Below are positions 5,442-14,190 of a DNA stretch of 16,707 bases, one piece after another. A program made the position numbers and the translations under genes. Source of the DNA: Eubacterium sp. GTDB taxonomy: Bacteria > Bacillota > Clostridia > Lachnospirales > Lachnospiraceae. Where the stretch lies: assembly GCA_024681495.1 (NCBI GenBank), contig JAILAS010000146.1, forward strand, positions 1-16,707. Direction: 5' to 3'. Under the pieces are notes generated by a model, which worked only from the letters and a program-made list of their open reading frames with translations, ran no database searches and had not been told where the DNA came from. How positions within the stretch are numbered: the stretch's first letter is position 1; every line of letters begins with the position of its first letter.

Positions 5442-7982
5442 TTATTCTTCAGTAGTCTCTTCGGGCTCTTCTGCCTCTTCAATTACTTCCTCTGCTTCGT
5501 TTTCCGCGTCAGCCTGCTCGTCGCCTTCGTCGTCATTATCGTCGTCTCGCACTTTGGCAATTCCGGCTACTACGGCTCCCTCGTCCAGGTTAATAAGCTT
5601 TACTCCGGATGCGTACTGACTGTAAACGGAAATATCCGAAACCTTCATGCGGATGAGAATGTTCTCACTGCTTATGATCATGATCTCGTTTTCTTCCTCT
5701 ACCGCCTTGGCGCCTACCAGAGGACCTGTCTTTTCTACGATATTGTAGCACTTAAGGCCCATTCCGCCGCGCTTCTGTCTCTTGAACTCGTCGAGCGCGG
5801 TGCGCTTTCCGATACCGTTCTCTGAAACGAAGAGCATGTATGTTCCCTGTGCATCCAACTGCATGCCTATGATTTCATCACCATCCGCCAGCTTCATGCC
5901 GCGCACTCCGGATGCGGACCTGCCCATGGACCTGACGTCGTTCTCGTTGAATCTTATGCACTTGCCCTTTCTGGAAACAATGAATACATCACGGTCTCCA
6001 TCGGTAAACTTAACCTCTATGAGCTCATCGTCTTCCCTGAGAGATATGGCAATAAGTCCGTTCTTGTGGATATTCTTAAATGCCGCTACGGGCGTCTTCT
6101 TAACCACACCCTTCCTCGTGGCCATCATTACGAATTGATCCTCGTCCACGTCATGAACCGGGATAACAGCGGAAATCTTTTCATCAGGCAGTAGATTTAT
6201 CAGGTTAATAATCGCCACTCCGCGGGAATTCCTGCCCGCCTCGGGTATCTCATAAGCCTTGAGCCTGTAAGCCCTTCCCATATTGGTAAAGAAGAGCAGA
6301 TAGTCGTGGCTCGAGGTCATGAAGAGCTCCTCGATGTAGTCCTCGTCCAGTGTGGACAGGCCCTTAATGCCGCGTCCGCCCCTGTTCTGAGCCTTGAACG
6401 TGTCGGAAGTCATTCTCTTTATGTATCCCATATTGGTCATGGTGATGACGTTGTTCTGCTCGGGGATGAGGTCCTCGGTGGAGATGTCATACACATCGAA
6501 TCCAATCTGGGTGCGCCTGTCGTCGCCGAACTTATCAGCAATAACGAGCATCTCGTCTCGGATAACTCCCAGAAGGAGCTTCTTATCTGCGAGGATAGCC
6601 TTATACTCGGCAATCTTCTTCAACAGCTCGGCATGCTCCTCTTCGATCTTCTCCCTCTCCAAACCGGTGAGTGCGCGAAGACGCATGTCGACGATGGCCT
6701 GTGCCTGAGCCTCCGAAAGGCCGAACCTCTCTATCAGCTTCTGCTTGGCCTCGGCCGTATTCTTACTGCTCCTTATGAGCTCGATCACCTCATCGATGTT
6801 GTCGAGTGCAATGAGCAATCCCTGCAGGATATGGTCTCTCTCCTCGGCCTTGTTGAGGTTAAACTGGGTACGGCGGGTAACCACCTCTTCCTGGTGGATG
6901 AGGTAGTACTTCAACACGTCGAGAATGCTAAGCACCTTAGGCTCATTGTTTACCAGGGCGAGCATATTCACGCCGAAGGTATCCTGGAGCTGGGTATGCT
7001 TGTAGAGCTGATTGAGCACCACGTTGGGATTCACATTGGCACGAAGCTCGACAACCACCCTCATTCCGGACCTGTCGGACTCATCTCGAAGTGCCGTAAT
7101 TCCGTCAATCTTCTTATCCCTGTGAAGCTCGCCTATTTTCTCAACCAAGCGCGCCTTATTAACCATGAAGGGAAGCTCGGTAATAACAATTCTGTTCTTT
7201 CCGTTCTGCATGGGCTCGATGTCGGTAACGCCGCGCACGCGAACCTTTCCGCGGCCCGTCCTGTATGCATCTTCTATGCCCTTCCTTCCGAGAATGATTC
7301 CACCCGTGGGGAAGTCCGGTCCCTTTATGATTTCCATAATCTCCTCGATGGTGGTTTCCCTGTCCTCCTCGATTTGATTATTTATCATCTTCACGGCAGC
7401 ATTAATAGTCTCCCTGAGGTTGTGGGGAGGAATATTGGTGGCCATACCAACCGCGATACCCGTGGTTCCGTTAACCAGGAGGTTCGGATAACGCGAAGGA
7501 AGAATGGTGGGCTCCTTCTCAGTCTCGTCGAAGTTCGGCATGAAGTCGACGGTATTCTTGTCGATGTCCGCCAGAAGCTCCATGGAAATCTTCGTAAGTC
7601 GAGCCTCGGTGTATCGCATTGCTGCGGCGCCGTCGCCGTCGACCGATCCGAAGTTACCGTGTCCGTCTACCAGAGGATACCTGGTGGACCAATCCTGCGC
7701 CATATTTACCAATGCTCCGTATATAGAGCTGTCGCCGTGGGGATGATATTTACCCATGGTATCGCCGACAATACGGGCACACTTACGATGTGGCTTATCC
7801 GGACCATTGTTCAGCTCTATCATGGAGTACATGATTCTTCGCTGAACCGGCTTAAGACCATCTCTTACATCTGGGAGAGCCCTGGACACTATTACGCTCA
7901 TCGCGTAGTCGATGTAGGAAATCTCCATGGTCTTCTGCAGATCCACCTCGTTTATTTTGTCAAATACTACTTCGTCATCCAT
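5442..7982 (-). CDS. gyrA: DNA gyrase subunit A
   Basis: This is the breakage-reunion subunit of DNA gyrase (A2B2), which introduces negative supercoils using ATP hydrolysed by GyrB. It has 846 residues, a normal length. The N-terminal winged-helix/tower region includes KYHPHGDSSIYG, and the active-site tyrosine is Tyr124 in AAAMRYTEARL. The C-terminal beta-pinwheel begins after the GyrA-box-like NRGGRGIKG near residue 533, which wraps DNA. The tail is strongly acidic (EEAEEVIEEAEEPEETTEE). At the quinolone-contact positions, Ser85 corresponds to E. coli Ser83, but Gly89 stands where E. coli has Asp87. The start ATG at 7982 has AGGAG about eight bases upstream and lies 43 bases after gyrB, so the two form one operon. 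Confidence 0.98.
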   Translation of the reverse strand: MDDEVVFDKINEVDLQKTMEISYIDYAMSVIVSRALPDVRDGLKPVQRRIMYSMIELNNGPDKPHRKCARIVGDTMGKYHPHGDSSIYGALVNMAQDWSTRYPLVDGHGNFGSVDGDGAAAMRYTEARLTKISMELLADIDKNTVDFMPNFDETEKEPTILPSRYPNLLVNGTTGIAVGMATNIPPHNLRETINAAVKMINNQIEEDRETTIEEIMEIIKGPDFPTGGIILGRKGIEDAYRTGRGKVRVRGVTDIEPMQNGKNRIVITELPFMVNKARLVEKIGELHRDKKIDGITALRDESDRSGMRVVVELRANVNPNVVLNQLYKHTQLQDTFGVNMLALVNNEPKVLSILDVLKYYLIHQEEVVTRRTQFNLNKAEERDHILQGLLIALDNIDEVIELIRSSKNTAEAKQKLIERFGLSEAQAQAIVDMRLRALTGLEREKIEEEHAELLKKIAEYKAILADKKLLLGVIRDEMLVIADKFGDDRRTQIGFDVYDISTEDLIPEQNNVITMTNMGYIKRMTSDTFKAQNRGGRGIKGLSTLDEDYIEELFMTSSHDYLLFFTNMGRAYRLKAYEIPEAGRNSRGVAIINLINLLPDEKISAVIPVHDVDEDQFVMMATRKGVVKKTPVAAFKNIHKNGLIAISLREDDELIEVKFTDGDRDVFIVSRKGKCIRFNENDVRSMGRSASGVRGMKLADGDEIIGMQLDAQGTYMLFVSENGIGKRTALDEFKRQKRGGMGLKCYNIVEKTGPLVGAKAVEEENEIMIISSENILIRMKVSDISVYSQYASGVKLINLDEGAVVAGIAKVRDDDNDDEGDEQADAENEAEEVIEEAEEPEETTEE

Positions 7983-8025
7983 CTATGATGCTCCTAATCT
8001 TCTGATTCGGATTGCTCCGACTGAA

Positions 8026-9942
8026 TTAAATATCCAGGTTCTGTACATACTTGGCGTTCGCCTCGATGAATTCCCTACGGGGCTCCACCTGATCGCCCAT
8101 CAATGTGGTAAACGTCCTGTCTATGGTTGCCGCCGTCTCCTCGTTGTAAACGACCCTCTTGAGGATACGTCTCTCGGGATCCATAGTGGTCTCCCAGAGC
8201 TGCTCGGCATCCATCTCTCCAAGACCCTTATATCTCTGAATCTTGTTGTTGCTGTCACGGCCTACTTCCTTTATGATTCCGTTCAGCTGTTCGTCCGAAT
8301 ACGCATACCACACCTTTTTATTTTTCTCCAGCTTATAGAGAGGGGGAGTAGCCAAATACACGTATCCCTGCTTTATAAGCTCCGGCATGAATCTGTAGAG
8401 GAACGTGAGCAGAAGCGTGGAAATGTGCGCTCCGTCCACGTCCGCATCGGTCATGATAATGATCTTGTGATACCTAAGTTTGGTGATATCGAAGTCATCG
8501 TGTATGCCCGTGCCAAAAGCCGTAATCATCGACTTAATCTCTTCGTTCGCATAGATTCTGTCGAGCCTGGCCTTCTCAACATTAAGTATCTTTCCTCGAA
8601 GGGGAAGAATCGCCTGAGTATCTCGGCTCCTGGCCGTCTTCGCCGAACCTCCCGCGGAATCTCCCTCGACGAGATAAATCTCGCACTTGGAAGGATCGTT
8701 ATTTGAACAATCCGCCAGCTTTCCGGGAAGCGAGAGTCCGTCGAGCGCCGACTTGCGCCTGGTGAGCTCGCGTGCCTTTCTGGCCGCATCCCTCGCCCTC
8801 TGTGCCAATATGGATTTCTCCAAAATCACCTTGGCAGTGGAAGGATTCTGCTCCAAATATATCTTAAGATGCTCGCAGAGCACACTGTCGACCGCCGTCC
8901 TGGCCTCGCTGTTTCCAAGCTTCTGCTTCGTCTGACCCTCGAACTGAGGATTCTCGATCTTTACGCTGACGATGGCCGTCAATCCCTCTCGAATATCCTC
9001 ACCCGTAAGGTTCTCCTCGCTGTCACGAAGAAGCTTGTTTGCGCGGGCGTATTCGTTGAAGGTCTTGGTCAGAGCCCTCCTGAATCCCTCGAGATGGGAT
9101 CCGCCCTCGGGTGTGGTTATGTTGTTTACGAAACTGTATGTGGACTCGGTGTAAGAATCATTGTGCTGCATAGCCAGCTCGACCTTAACGTTATCCCTCT
9201 CACCCTCGCAATAAAATACATCATCGTAGAGGGGCTGCTTGCTCCTGTTTATGTATGTAACAAACTCGCTGATACCGCCCTCGTAATGGAAATCGCTCTC
9301 CCTTACGGGATCTACCCGAAGGTCCTTAATCCTGATGCGCAGACCTTTCGTCAAAAAGGCCATCTCACGCAGGCGCGTCTGTAGAATCTCGTAATCGAAG
9401 ACTGTCTCTTCGAAAATCTCTCCATCGGGGTGGAAGACAATCTTGGTGCCCGTTACATCATCATCGTACTCACCAATAATCTCAACGTCGCAAAGGGTCT
9501 TTCCTCTGGAATACTCCTGGTGGTGTATTTTTCCGTCTCTCTTTACCCATACCTCGAGATGCGAGCTGAGGGCATTTACAACGGATGCACCTACGCCGTG
9601 AAGTCCTCCGGAGACCTTGTACCCTCCTCCTCCGAACTTTCCACCGGCGTGAAGCACTGTAAATACCACCTCAAGCGCAGACTTTCCTGCCTTGTGATTT
9701 ATTCCTACGGGAATTCCTCGACCGTTATCTATTACAGTCACGGAATTGTCCTCATTGATTTCCACATCGATGGTGTCGCAGAATCCGGCCAGAGCCTCGT
9801 CCACGGCATTGTCCACTATCTCATATACAAGGTGATGCAAGCCTCTCGACGAGGTGCTGCCTATATACATACCGGGCCTTTTGCGTACCGCTTCAAGGCC
9901 CTCCAATATCTGTATTTGATCTGCACCGTATTCGTTTGCCAT
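8026..9942 (-). CDS. gyrB: DNA gyrase subunit B
   Basis: This is the ATPase and TOPRIM subunit of gyrase. It has 638 residues from the chosen start. The GHKL ATP site is complete: Glu41 (catalytic base) and Asn45 in EIVDNAVDEA, Asp72 in DNGRGIP, and the GGLHGVGASVVNAL lid. The TOPRIM domain carries Glu426 in EGDSAGG and Asp499/Asp501/Asp503 in DADVDG, the magnesium ligands. The C-terminal signature is QRYKGLGEM. A GTG six codons upstream (9960) would also be in frame, but the strong Shine-Dalgarno AGAGGAGA sits between it and the ATG at 9942, so the ATG is preferred. The gap to recF is 22 bases. B. subtilis-type remB is not present between them. Confidence 0.98.
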   Translation of the reverse strand: MANEYGADQIQILEGLEAVRKRPGMYIGSTSSRGLHHLVYEIVDNAVDEALAGFCDTIDVEINEDNSVTVIDNGRGIPVGINHKAGKSALEVVFTVLHAGGKFGGGGYKVSGGLHGVGASVVNALSSHLEVWVKRDGKIHHQEYSRGKTLCDVEIIGEYDDDVTGTKIVFHPDGEIFEETVFDYEILQTRLREMAFLTKGLRIRIKDLRVDPVRESDFHYEGGISEFVTYINRSKQPLYDDVFYCEGERDNVKVELAMQHNDSYTESTYSFVNNITTPEGGSHLEGFRRALTKTFNEYARANKLLRDSEENLTGEDIREGLTAIVSVKIENPQFEGQTKQKLGNSEARTAVDSVLCEHLKIYLEQNPSTAKVILEKSILAQRARDAARKARELTRRKSALDGLSLPGKLADCSNNDPSKCEIYLVEGDSAGGSAKTARSRDTQAILPLRGKILNVEKARLDRIYANEEIKSMITAFGTGIHDDFDITKLRYHKIIIMTDADVDGAHISTLLLTFLYRFMPELIKQGYVYLATPPLYKLEKNKKVWYAYSDEQLNGIIKEVGRDSNNKIQRYKGLGEMDAEQLWETTMDPERRILKRVVYNEETAATIDRTFTTLMGDQVEPRREFIEANAKYVQNLDI

Positions 9943-9964
9943 TATTATCTCCTCTGCCACTGCT

Positions 9965-11053
9965 TCATCCGGTAACCCTTTTTATTCTGCCTTCGGTTAC
10001 CTCATATATTCTGTCTACCGGAACTCTGTTTTTAACAAAATCATCCATTCCGGTACAAGTTATCAACGTTTGAATGTTATTAATGTACTTTAAAAGCAAC
10101 TCCTGCCGTTGAGAATCGAGCTCAGAAAGCACATCGTCCAACAGCAGTACCGGCTCCTCCGATGTCTGAATCTTAATGAGCTCTATCTCCGCCAGCTTAA
10201 GTGACAACGCGCTGGTCCTCTGCTGCCCCTGAGATCCGTACTTTCTCATGTCCGTCCCCATGCTCTTCACACACAAATCGTCCCTGTGCGGACCGGCATG
10301 CGTCTGGCAAAACCTCTTATCCCTCTCCCTGTTTTCCTTAAGGGTTCGGGCAAAATCATCCTTGGAAACGCTCTTTTCGTAGATTATTTCCAGAGATTCC
10401 TTACCTGCCGTTATATCGGAGTGAATGGGTTTGGTTATTTCATTGAGTTTCTCGACGAACTCCTCCCTGCTCTCAATAATCTGAGAACCATAGTTGACGA
10501 GCTGCTCATCCCATATCTCCAGAGTATTCTCCAAATCCGGATTATTATATAAGTCCTTGAGGAGCTGTGTCCTCTGCTCGAGGACTTTATTATACATACC
10601 CAGCCTGTGAAGGTATATACGGTCTAATTGACATAACTCGGTATTAAGAAACCTGCGCCTCTCCGCCGGACCGTTCTTAATTATCGACAAATCCTCCGGA
10701 GAAAAAACCACGACCTTCAATGTGCCGTACATGTCGCTGGCCTTCTTCACCGGCACCTTGTCTACGGCAATTCCCTTGGTCTTATTCTTCTTGAGATGGA
10801 TGTCAATCTCGTGCTCACGGCTGTCTTTTTCTATGACAGCCCTAATATGAGACTCATCACAACCGAATCTTATCATCTCGCGATCCTTACTCCCCCTGTG
10901 GGAAGTGGTGGTCGCCGCCAGATACACGGCCTCCAGAATGTTTGTCTTTCCCTGGCCGTTGTTTCCGAAAAGGATATTGGTATTTCTGTCGAATTCTATT
11001 TCCAGATCTTCATAATTCCTGAAGTCTCTGAGAGTCAATGACTTTATGTTCAT
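9965..11053 (-). CDS. recF: DNA replication and repair protein RecF
   Basis: RecF is an SMC-like ATPase that with RecO and RecR loads RecA at gapped DNA. It has 362 residues, normal for the family. Walker A is GNNGQGKT at residues 30-37, the ABC signature GSQGQQR at 273-279, and Walker B LLLDDVLSELD with Asp306/Asp307. The start overlaps the stop of the S4 gene (ATGA), implying translational coupling. All key residues are present. Confidence 0.97.
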   Translation of the reverse strand: MNIKSLTLRDFRNYEDLEIEFDRNTNILFGNNGQGKTNILEAVYLAATTTSHRGSKDREMIRFGCDESHIRAVIEKDSREHEIDIHLKKNKTKGIAVDKVPVKKASDMYGTLKVVVFSPEDLSIIKNGPAERRRFLNTELCQLDRIYLHRLGMYNKVLEQRTQLLKDLYNNPDLENTLEIWDEQLVNYGSQIIESREEFVEKLNEITKPIHSDITAGKESLEIIYEKSVSKDDFARTLKENRERDKRFCQTHAGPHRDDLCVKSMGTDMRKYGSQGQQRTSALSLKLAEIELIKIQTSEEPVLLLDDVLSELDSQRQELLLKYINNIQTLITCTGMDDFVKNRVPVDRIYEVTEGRIKRVTG

Positions 11054-11262
11054 GAATTCTCTATGAGGTATGTTTCCCCGTTAAAAGTGAATTCATCGCC
11101 GGGAACCAGCTTCTTTCCCCTCTGGGTGCAAACCTCCCCGTTGACCGATACCTCTCCTTCTCCAATGAGAAATTTGGCCTCTACTCCGCTGGATACCTGG
11201 CCGGAAAGCTTCATCGCTTGTCCCAGCTTTATGTATGAATCTTTTATAAAGACCTTTTCCAT
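11050..11262 (-). CDS. yaaA: S4-domain RNA-binding protein (YaaA/RlbA type)
   Basis: This small protein of 70 residues is almost entirely one S4-like RNA-binding fold: a helix with IKLGQAMKLSGQVSSG, then LIGEGEVSVNGE and KLVPGDEF. In Firmicutes this gene sits between dnaN and recF; the B. subtilis homologue is implicated in ribosome assembly. Its ribosome site GAGGA overlaps the dnaN stop (TGAGGA), and its own stop overlaps the recF start, so dnaN-yaaA-recF are tightly coupled. The symbol follows the B. subtilis locus name; this yaaA is unrelated to E. coli YaaA. Confidence 0.92.
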   Translation of the reverse strand: MEKVFIKDSYIKLGQAMKLSGQVSSGVEAKFLIGEGEVSVNGEVCTQRGKKLVPGDEFTFNGETYLIENS

Positions 11263-11272
11263 TCGTAATTCC

Positions 11273-12376
11273 TCAAATATTTACAGGCAATACCATGTAC
11301 TGATATGTCTGGCTTTCGTTCTTAATGAAACAGGGATATCTGGCATCTCCCATGTAGAATGTAACGTTCTCGTCTTCTACTACGTTGAGAACATCCATGA
11401 AAAATGAGGGATTAAAGCCAATCTTCAGGTTCTTTCCCTGCTTCTCTATCTCGATTTCTTCCTCAAGTCCGCTCTCCGCGGTCTTAAGCTCTATCTTCAG
11501 TGAATTTTCGCTTATATTCATGATGATGGGCTTCTTATTTCCGCTTCTGGAAATCATAACAGCCCTTCTCATGCAATCCTGCATATGCTTCTTGGAAACC
11601 GTGAAAGTGGTCTCGAAGTCATTCACTATCATCCTCTGAATATCAATGAACTCGCCCTCAATAAGCCTGGTCACCACCGTGGTCTCATCGAAGAGGAACA
11701 TCATGTGATTGCTGCTGAAGAACAGCTGAACAATCTCATTGTCGTCGTCCTTCAATATCTTCATGAGCTCGTTAAGTGTCTTGGCGGGTACTATAACGCT
11801 GCGGTTTTCGTAATTGTCGTTCAGATTGATCCTGCGGAGAGCGAAGCGGTGGCCGTCAATGGAGCTAACCTGAAGGCTGTTCTCCTTGATTGCGAACTGC
11901 TCTCCTCCCATCGCCGGATTAGTCTCGGACTCAATGGTGGAGAAAATGGTCTGCCTGATGATTTCCTTCAGGGCAAACTGCGAAATCTCTACGCCATTCT
12001 CCTGCTCAATCTGAGGCAGGTAGGTGAAATCCTCGCCGGATCTTCCAAAGGTATCTACCTTTACACCGTCACCAACTATCTCCACTGCCTGGTTGTCATT
12101 GGTGGTCATTACAATGCTTGTCTGTACATCGTTGAGAGAATGGATTATCTCCTCAAATCTCTTTGCGTCTACAGCTATGGTTCCTTCTTCATGGATGGTT
12201 CCGTTAAGATAGGTTTCTATTCCCAGGGAATTATTATTAGCCGTAAGCTTTATCTCATTATCATATGCAGTAATCAATATGCATTGCATGATAGTGGCTG
12301 TGGACCTGACGGCCACGGCCTTGCTTACTATAGATATTGCAGCTGAGAAGTCAGCCTGACTGCATTCAATTTTCAT
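11273..12376 (-). CDS. dnaN: DNA polymerase III subunit beta (sliding clamp)
   Basis: DnaN is the ring-shaped processivity clamp that tethers polymerase and many repair proteins to DNA. It has 367 residues, a normal length, with the usual N-terminal MKIECSQADFSAAISIVSKA, a middle block around SSIDGHRFALRR that aligns with the family's DGHRLA segment, and a C-terminus ending YQYMVLPVNI, which forms part of the partner-binding pocket. The start ATG at 12376 has AAAGGAG nine bases upstream. It follows dnaA by 208 bases containing DnaA-box-like sites. I saw no consensus promoter there, so it may be read from dnaA or from a weak local promoter. Confidence 0.97.
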   Translation of the reverse strand: MKIECSQADFSAAISIVSKAVAVRSTATIMQCILITAYDNEIKLTANNNSLGIETYLNGTIHEEGTIAVDAKRFEEIIHSLNDVQTSIVMTTNDNQAVEIVGDGVKVDTFGRSGEDFTYLPQIEQENGVEISQFALKEIIRQTIFSTIESETNPAMGGEQFAIKENSLQVSSIDGHRFALRRINLNDNYENRSVIVPAKTLNELMKILKDDDNEIVQLFFSSNHMMFLFDETTVVTRLIEGEFIDIQRMIVNDFETTFTVSKKHMQDCMRRAVMISRSGNKKPIIMNISENSLKIELKTAESGLEEEIEIEKQGKNLKIGFNPSFFMDVLNVVEDENVTFYMGDARYPCFIKNESQTYQYMVLPVNI

Positions 12377-12429
12377 TTGGGATAACTCCTTTCTCCCTTG
12401 TCAGTGATCTGTGCCAATTAATTATCTAT

Positions 12430-12476
12430 TATTACTAAGTAGTATATAGTAATAGGGGCTGTGGATATGTCGATAA
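12430..12476 (-). other. Putative origin unwinding element: tandem DnaA boxes, GC linker, DnaA-trios
   Basis: On the minus strand, in the dnaA-to-dnaN direction, TTATCGACA (12476-12468) and ATATCCACA (12468-12460) are each one base from the consensus TTATCCACA. They are followed by GCCCC and then CTA-TTA-CTA and, four bases on, CTA-CTT. The complementary strand read 3'-5' is GAT-AAT-GAT and GAT-GAA, which fits the DnaA-trio motif described downstream of B. subtilis dnaA. The order box-box-GC-trio is the same. An inverted repeat ATTACTA/TAGTAAT (12431-12437, 12447-12453) overlaps it. Confidence 0.55.
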
Positions 12477-12573
12477 CTCCCACACCGCCATGTTTTAGAG
12501 GATTTCAATGAATTGTTAAATGTGAAATTCCTGTTGGTTATCCTTTTAAAAGCCTCTTAAATATCAAAACAGC

Positions 12574-12582
12574 TGTGGATAA
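12574..12582 (-). other. Perfect DnaA box next to the dnaA stop
   Basis: TGTGGATAA on the + strand is TTATCCACA on the minus strand, an exact consensus DnaA box two bases past the dnaA stop codon. A one-mismatch copy, TTATCCACT, lies inside dnaA at 12647-12639. Together with the pair at 12460-12476 these form a downstream box cluster. Confidence 0.7.
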
Positions 12583-12584
12583 AA

Positions 12585-13919
12585 TCAGGGGCTCAATATT
12601 TTCTGAAGAACTTCTATGTCGGTTTTCAACTGCTGGTCAGTGGATAACTCTTTCTCAATCTTCTCAATGCCGTGATGAATGGTGGAATGATCCTTACCCA
12701 TTACGCTTCCTATGTTTTCAAGGGAAGAGTCCGTCATATGACGACAAAGGTACATGGCTATCATTCTGGGCCTGGCAATGGCATTGGTCCTCTTCTTCGA
12801 TAAGAGCTCCGCCCGAGTGAGGTGGAAATGCTCACATACGGTGTCAATTATGAAGTCCGGAGTGATGTTTCTATTCTCCTGGGGCGAGATTAAGGATTCG
12901 AGCTCTTTCTTAGCTACTTCCATGGTAATGGGAGTGTTTGTAAGCTTCGAAAACGCAAGCAGCTTGTTGAGTGAACCTTCCAGCTCTCGAATGTTGGCTG
13001 TGACATTCGTGGCTATATAGTTCAATATGTCATCGTCCAGCTTGAAGCCGTCAGTCTCCTCTTTTCTGCGCAATATGGCCATCCTGGTCTCATAATCAGG
13101 GGCATTGATATTCACCATAAGTCCCCATTCCAGGCGTGTTCGAATTCTCTCTTCGAGACGCTGAAGATCTTTGGGGGGCTTATCGGATGTGATAACAATC
13201 TGTTTTTTGGCAATGTGCAGCTCATTAAAGGTGTGGAAAAACTCCTCCTGTGTTGAGTCCTTTCCTATTATAAACTGTATGTCGTCTATGAGCAGCGCAT
13301 CAACATTCCGATACTTATCGCGGAATTCCTGGTTCTTGTTGTTCTTTATGGCTTCTATAAGCTCGATGGTAAATTTCTCGGAAGAGACATATCTCACAAC
13401 AGCTGAGGGATTGGCCGTCTTGATGTAATGGGCAATCGACTGCATTAGATGAGTCTTACCGAGACCAACGCCTCCCCATAAAAAAAGAGGATTATAAGCC
13501 TCTCCGGGAGATTCGGCAACAGCCAGTGATGCTGAATGAGCCATTGTGTTATTACTTCCAACCACGAAGGTATCGAATGTATAGTTAGGATTAAGACTTA
13601 AATTTTCGCTTTGGTAAGAAGAAGTTACCTTATTATTAATGTAGGAACTCTTTTCTTTATCCTCTTCTACTATGAACTCGAGATCATACAGTGTACCGGT
13701 CATTTCCTTAATAGATACCTGAAGAGGCTCGGTATATTTCTTTATAATGTAATCCAGAACTGTCTGATTGTCCTTTGGAACAAGAATTTTTATCAACCTG
13801 TCTTCAACTGAGTAAGGCTCAAGGGGCTTCAACCAGTTATTGAAGGATGAATCAGTAAGTTCGAATTCTGTCTTGGCGAAGGACAATATGTCCTGCCATT
13901 TCTGCTTTATTTGCTCCAT
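12585..13919 (-). CDS. dnaA: Chromosomal replication initiator DnaA
   Basis: DnaA is the AAA+ initiator that binds DnaA boxes and melts oriC. It has 444 residues. Domain I occupies about 1-80 (WQDILSFAKTEFELTDSSF...), and the domain II linker is short (about 81-110). Walker A is GGVGLGKT (149-156) and Walker B LLIDDIQ (209-215). Domain IV carries the DNA-binding signature KDHSTIHHG, with DHSTIHHG at 410-417. A TTG four codons upstream (13931) is also in frame, but GGGAG five bases before the ATG at 13919 supports the ATG. The promoter is at 13955-13983. DnaA-box-like TTATCCATG (13942-13950) lies in the leader, which suggests autoregulation; this is an inference. Confidence 0.98.
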   Translation of the reverse strand: MEQIKQKWQDILSFAKTEFELTDSSFNNWLKPLEPYSVEDRLIKILVPKDNQTVLDYIIKKYTEPLQVSIKEMTGTLYDLEFIVEEDKEKSSYINNKVTSSYQSENLSLNPNYTFDTFVVGSNNTMAHSASLAVAESPGEAYNPLFLWGGVGLGKTHLMQSIAHYIKTANPSAVVRYVSSEKFTIELIEAIKNNKNQEFRDKYRNVDALLIDDIQFIIGKDSTQEEFFHTFNELHIAKKQIVITSDKPPKDLQRLEERIRTRLEWGLMVNINAPDYETRMAILRRKEETDGFKLDDDILNYIATNVTANIRELEGSLNKLLAFSKLTNTPITMEVAKKELESLISPQENRNITPDFIIDTVCEHFHLTRAELLSKKRTNAIARPRMIAMYLCRHMTDSSLENIGSVMGKDHSTIHHGIEKIEKELSTDQQLKTDIEVLQKILSP

Positions 13920-13954
13920 TGCAACTCCCAATTAGTCGTAATTATCCATGTATA

Positions 13955-13983
13955 ATAATACCTTATTTGGTAGGTAAATTCAA
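13955..13983 (-). promoter_or_regulatory. dnaA promoter
   Basis: On the minus strand, TTGAAT (13983-13978), a 17-base spacer and TATTAT (13960-13955) match the vegetative consensus at 4/6 and 5/6 positions. The predicted start is near 13948, giving a leader of about 28 bases and overlapping the weak DnaA-box-like 9-mer at 13942-13950. Confidence 0.65.
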
Positions 13984-14098
13984 TGAAAAACTAAGAGAGG
14001 GGGTTTGTGCAAAACTTTGACAACTTTTTACAAATTTATTAACATAGCAATCGCGTAAAATGTGTGTTTTAAGTGAAAAATTTGAAAAACCCAAAGAG

Positions 14099-14130
14099 TT
14101 ATCAACAATTTATCCACAAAATGGGGATAA
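14099..14130. other. DnaA box cluster (three boxes)
   Basis: TTATCAACA (14099-14107, one mismatch) and TTATCCACA (14110-14118, perfect) lie in the same orientation, 11 bases apart start to start, close to one helical turn. TTATCCCCA (14130-14122, one mismatch) lies on the opposite strand. Confidence 0.85.
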
Positions 14131-14190
14131 GTTATGTAAAGCTAAAAATTTTATAAAATTATATTTCGAAAAAATTAAGGGATTAAATGT
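14131..14190. other. AT-rich segment, possible duplex unwinding element
   Basis: Right after the box cluster, about 60 bases consist almost wholly of A and T, including the perfect 14-base palindrome AATTTTATAAAATT (14147-14160). It could be an unwinding site or simply the UP-rich upstream region of the rpmH promoter. In B. subtilis melting occurs downstream of dnaA, so this role is uncertain. Confidence 0.45.

Noticed and set aside
6306..7988. Long open frame (560 codons) on the + strand opposite gyrA
   Set aside because: It is an antisense shadow of the highly conserved gyrA; there is no promoter or ribosome site and no recognisable domain.
9943..9960. Upstream GTG start for gyrB at 9960
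   Set aside because: The Shine-Dalgarno for the ATG at 9942 lies within this extension and family proteins begin near the ATG.
12499..12532. Possible dnaA terminator (AGGATTTCA / TGAAATTCCT)
   Set aside because: It is an imperfect stem with a 15-base loop and no T-run in the dnaA direction, so too weak to call.
13920..13931. Upstream TTG start for dnaA at 13931
   Set aside because: GGGAG sits between it and the ATG at 13919, and DnaA proteins usually begin at the ME-x-I/L-W region.
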